Positions 5,782 to 7,719 of a stretch of DNA of 7,719 nucleotides are shown here, piece by piece. The notes under the pieces are model-generated. The model searched no databases. It saw only the letters and a program-made list of their open reading frames with translations, and had not been told where the DNA came from. This DNA is from VRUE01 sp035707825. GTDB taxonomy: Bacteria; Actinomycetota; Thermoleophilia; Solirubrobacterales; 70-9. Both the position numbers and the translations under genes were made by a program. How positions within the stretch are numbered: the first letter of the stretch is position 1; every line of letters begins with the position of its first letter. Location: assembly GCA_035707825.1 (NCBI GenBank), contig DASSTR010000103.1:1-7719 (forward strand), given 5' to 3'.

Positions 5782-6361
5782 GCGGCCGGTCTTCTACTTC
5801 GACCTCGGTTCGCCCTACGCGTACCTGAGCGCGGAGCGAATCAGCGGCCTCTTCTCGGAAGCGGGCCTCGAACAGCCCGAGTGGCAGCCGATCCTGCTCG
5901 GCGGGCTCTTCCAGCGCTTCGAGCGCGATTCCTGGGGCAACGGCCCAGAGCGCGAGGAGGGCATCGCCGAGGTCGAGCGGCGCGCCGCCGCCTACGGGCT
6001 GCCGCCGCTGGTCTGGCCGCAGCCATGGCCCGGCAACATGCTCTTCGCGATGCGGACCGCGACCTTCGCCAAGCAGACCGGGCGCTCGGTCTCCTTCGCG
6101 CTGGCGGCCTTCCGGCAGCAGTTCGCCGCCGGCCGCGACCTCAGTGAGACGGACAACGTCCTGATCGCGGCGGCGTCCTGCGAGCTGCATCCCAAAGCGG
6201 TGCTCAAATCAGCCGCCACCGACGGGGTGAAGCTGGCGCTCCGGGAGGCCACGGAAGAGGCCGCGGAGCGGGGTGTGACGGGTGTTCCCTCGCTCCTCGT
6301 TGGCGAGCAGGTGTTCTGGGGAGACGACCGCCTCGAGGAGGCGGTGGCGGCAGCCAGCTAA
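5759..6361 (+). CDS. DsbA-fold protein, 2-hydroxychromene-2-carboxylate isomerase-like
   Basis: About 200 residues with a thioredoxin-like fold and helical insertion. The N-terminus VFYFDLGSPYAYLSAERI has Ser18 where DsbA has CXXC. This serine is the active-site residue of 2-hydroxychromene-2-carboxylate isomerases and kappa-class glutathione transferases. WPGNMLFAMRTATFAK lies mid-protein. Near the end, GVTGVPSLLVG contains the conserved cis-proline, followed by EQVFWGDDRLEE, the usual C-terminal signature of this family. With no cysteine pair it cannot act as a dithiol oxidoreductase; its substrate is unknown, and naphthalene breakdown is not implied by the neighbours. ATG at 5759 has GAGGG (5748-5752) upstream; ATG at 5741 with GAGG at 5728-5731 is nearly as good and would add six residues. 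It overlaps the E3 gene by 23 bases and is nine bases from E1 alpha, so it belongs to the dehydrogenase operon. Confidence 0.88.
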   Translation: MAGPSTPERPVFYFDLGSPYAYLSAERISGLFSEAGLEQPEWQPILLGGLFQRFERDSWGNGPEREEGIAEVERRAAAYGLPPLVWPQPWPGNMLFAMRTATFAKQTGRSVSFALAAFRQQFAAGRDLSETDNVLIAAASCELHPKAVLKSAATDGVKLALREATEEAAERGVTGVPSLLVGEQVFWGDDRLEEAVAAAS

Positions 6362-6370
6362 GGTCAGAGC

Positions 6371-7573
6371 GTGGCCGACCTACCCGATGCAGCTACCTGT
6401 TACGAGCTGCTCGCGAGGATGGCGCTGATTCGCCGCTTCGAGGAGGAGGCGGGGCGCCAGTACCAGCGGGCCAAAGCCGGTGGCTTCCTCCACCTGGCGA
6501 TCGGCGAGGAGGCGACGATCGTCGGCACCACCTCGGTGATGCGCGACGAGGACTACCTGATCGGCACCTACCGCACGCACGGCCACGCGATCGCCCGCGG
6601 CACCGATCCCAAGTACGTGATGGCCGAGCTGTTCGGCCGCGTCGACGGGACCAGCGGCGGCCGCGGCGGCTCGATGCACATCTTCGACCGCGAGCGCCGC
6701 TTCATGGGCGGCTACGGGATCGTCGGCGGCAACCTGCCGATCGCGGCGGGCCTCGCCCTGGCGTCGGACTACCGAAGCGAAGACGCGGTAACCGTCTGCA
6801 TGTTCGGCGACGGCGCCTCCAACGCCGGCAACTTCGGCGAGACGATGAACCTGGCTGCGCTCTGGAAGCTGCCGGTCTTCTTCCTGGTCGAGAACAACCT
6901 CTACGGGATGGGGACCTCGGTCGAGCGCCATTCGGCCCAGACCGATCTCTCCAAGAAGGCCGAGGGCTACGGCATCACCGGCGAACGGGTCGACGGCATG
7001 GACGTGCTCGCCATTCGCGAGGCTGTCGCGGAGGGCATCCGGCTGGCGCGCGAGGAGCGGCGTCCCACGCTGCTCGAGGCGTTCACCTACCGCTACCGCG
7101 GCCACTCCGCCGCCGACCCGGAGGTCTACCGGGAGCGCGAGGAGGTCGAGGAGTGGCAGGAGAAGGACCCGATCGAGACCTTCGCCCGGCGTTGCGTGGA
7201 GGCGGGCGTACTCGGCGAGCGCGAGGTACAGGAGGTGCGGGACAAGGCCGATCAAACGGTGCGCGCCGCGGTCGAGTTCGCCGACGCCTCGCCCGAACCG
7301 GCGCTGGACACCCTCTACGAGAGCCTCTACGTCACCGACAGCAAGGGCTGGTACGCGGTCGACGAGCGCAGCCCCGAGCCGCATCGCGGCGAGCGGGAGG
7401 GGAGCATGCCGGAGGCCGCTCGCGAGCTCGCCGAGGCCGGCGCGGCCTACGCCGGCCAGCCCGACGGGCCGCGTCCCAACCCGGCGGAGCACGGAGACGC
7501 CCAGGAGGGCGTCGAGCCCGAGGTCGCCGAGGAGGGGGACGACTCGCCCGTCGCCAAGGAGGTCGACCGCTAA
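6371..7573 (+). CDS. pdhA: 2-oxoacid (pyruvate-type) dehydrogenase E1 component, alpha subunit
   Basis: E1 alpha binds TPP and, with E1 beta, decarboxylates the 2-oxoacid and acylates the lipoyl arm of E2. In the 400-residue product, residues 1-320 follow the family. Visible motifs are LIRRFEE, GFLHLAIGEEA (38-48), YRTHGHAIARG (67-77), and the TPP/Mg motif from GDGASN (146-151) to VENN (173-176). The loop YRYRGHSAADP (240-250) includes S246, at the site phosphorylated in mitochondrial enzymes. Residues 322-400 form an extra acidic, Pro/Gly/Ala-rich tail (for example EPEVAEEGDDSPVAKEVDR) not usual for the family. The start is GTG at 6371, three codons after an in-frame TAA that ends the previous gene; AAGG upstream is weak. 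TAAGGT at 6359-6364 could be a TANNNT promoter box, but it overlaps that stop codon and may be chance. Substrate preference (pyruvate, acetoin or branched-chain acids) cannot be settled here; pyruvate is favoured by similarity. Confidence 0.94.
   Translation: MADLPDAATCYELLARMALIRRFEEEAGRQYQRAKAGGFLHLAIGEEATIVGTTSVMRDEDYLIGTYRTHGHAIARGTDPKYVMAELFGRVDGTSGGRGGSMHIFDRERRFMGGYGIVGGNLPIAAGLALASDYRSEDAVTVCMFGDGASNAGNFGETMNLAALWKLPVFFLVENNLYGMGTSVERHSAQTDLSKKAEGYGITGERVDGMDVLAIREAVAEGIRLAREERRPTLLEAFTYRYRGHSAADPEVYREREEVEEWQEKDPIETFARRCVEAGVLGEREVQEVRDKADQTVRAAVEFADASPEPALDTLYESLYVTDSKGWYAVDERSPEPHRGEREGSMPEAARELAEAGAAYAGQPDGPRPNPAEHGDAQEGVEPEVAEEGDDSPVAKEVDR
7556..7563 (+). promoter_or_regulatory. 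Perfect Shine-Dalgarno for E1 beta, inside the end of E1 alpha
   Basis: AAGGAGGT is a full eight-base match to the anti-Shine-Dalgarno sequence and lies nine bases before the E1 beta ATG. It is encoded within the last codons of E1 alpha (AKEV). It is by far the strongest ribosome site in the window and fixes the E1 beta start. Confidence 0.85.
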
Positions 7574-7719
7574 TGGCAACGCTGCGGATGCGGGAGGCCC
7601 TGCGCGACGCGATGGCGGAGGAGATGCGCGCCGACGAGTCGGTGTTCGTGATGGGCGAGGACGTGGGCGTCTTCGAAGGCGCCTTCAAGGTGACCGAAGG
7701 CCTGCTGGAGGAGTTCGGC
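7573..7719 (+). CDS. pdhB: 2-oxoacid dehydrogenase E1 component, beta subunit, 5' part only
   Basis: The first 49 codons are present and the gene runs off the right edge. The sequence MATLRMREALRDAMAEEM, then VFVMGEDVG and FEGAFKVTEGLLEEFG, is the highly conserved N-terminus of pyruvate/acetoin/branched-chain dehydrogenase E1 beta. The GEDVG(V/I) segment carries the glutamate that activates the TPP aminopyrimidine ring, and GAFKVTxGL is specific to this family. The ATG shares one base with the TAA of E1 alpha (TAATG) and is served by a perfect AAGGAGGT. The two subunits are thus translationally coupled, as expected for an alpha2-beta2 enzyme. The E2 acyltransferase would be expected next, outside the window. 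Confidence 0.95.
   Translation, partial: MATLRMREALRDAMAEEMRADESVFVMGEDVGVFEGAFKVTEGLLEEFG

Noticed and set aside
6380..7579. Minus-strand open frame of about 400 codons opposite E1 alpha
   Set aside because: A mirror of the E1 alpha codon pattern; the translation has no recognisable domain and no ribosome site.
1..7719. CRISPR arrays, insertion sequences, phage or defence genes
   Set aside because: No regularly spaced repeats, terminal inverted repeats, transposase or integrase motifs were found on either strand by reading.

Overview
The window is GC-rich throughout, with coding on both strands, frequent GTG starts and several genes that look leaderless. This suits a high-GC actinobacterium. 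A deep-branching lineage such as Thermoleophilia is my guess from the overall gene style (fused ThiS-ThiG, TANNNT promoters close to start codons); no marker gene here proves it.

Layout. The left third is on the minus strand. From the middle outwards it holds a TPP riboswitch (2445-2538), thiO (glycine oxidase), a fused thiS-thiG (sulfur carrier plus thiazole synthase), a tRNA-Lys(TTT), and the 5' part of a dihydrofolate-reductase-family gene that runs off the left edge. The rest is on the plus strand. It starts with thiE (thiamine phosphate synthase), which overlaps a four-helix membrane protein gene, followed closely by a helical coiled-coil protein gene. A second group then starts at 4414: dihydrolipoyl dehydrogenase (E3), a DsbA-fold 2-hydroxychromene-2-carboxylate isomerase-like protein, E1 alpha of a 2-oxoacid (pyruvate-type) dehydrogenase, and the start of E1 beta, which is cut by the right edge.

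How it fits together. ThiO and ThiSG make the thiazole half of thiamine, and ThiE joins it to the pyrimidine half. The TPP riboswitch sits directly on the thiO start codon, with the Shine-Dalgarno sequence inside the aptamer, so the thiazole branch should be shut off by the end product. The divergent thiE appears leaderless, so it cannot carry such a switch. The neighbouring dehydrogenase E1 uses TPP as cofactor, so cofactor synthesis and a major cofactor user lie side by side, although they appear to have separate promoters.

Most of the window is recognisable metabolism. The least explained parts are the membrane/coiled-coil gene pair behind thiE, the isomerase-like gene inside the dehydrogenase cluster, the roughly 70-residue acidic tail on E1 alpha, and how the buried Gly-Gly of ThiS works in the fusion. 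I found no CRISPR array, insertion sequence or phage gene. No gene-free stretch exceeds 300 bases.
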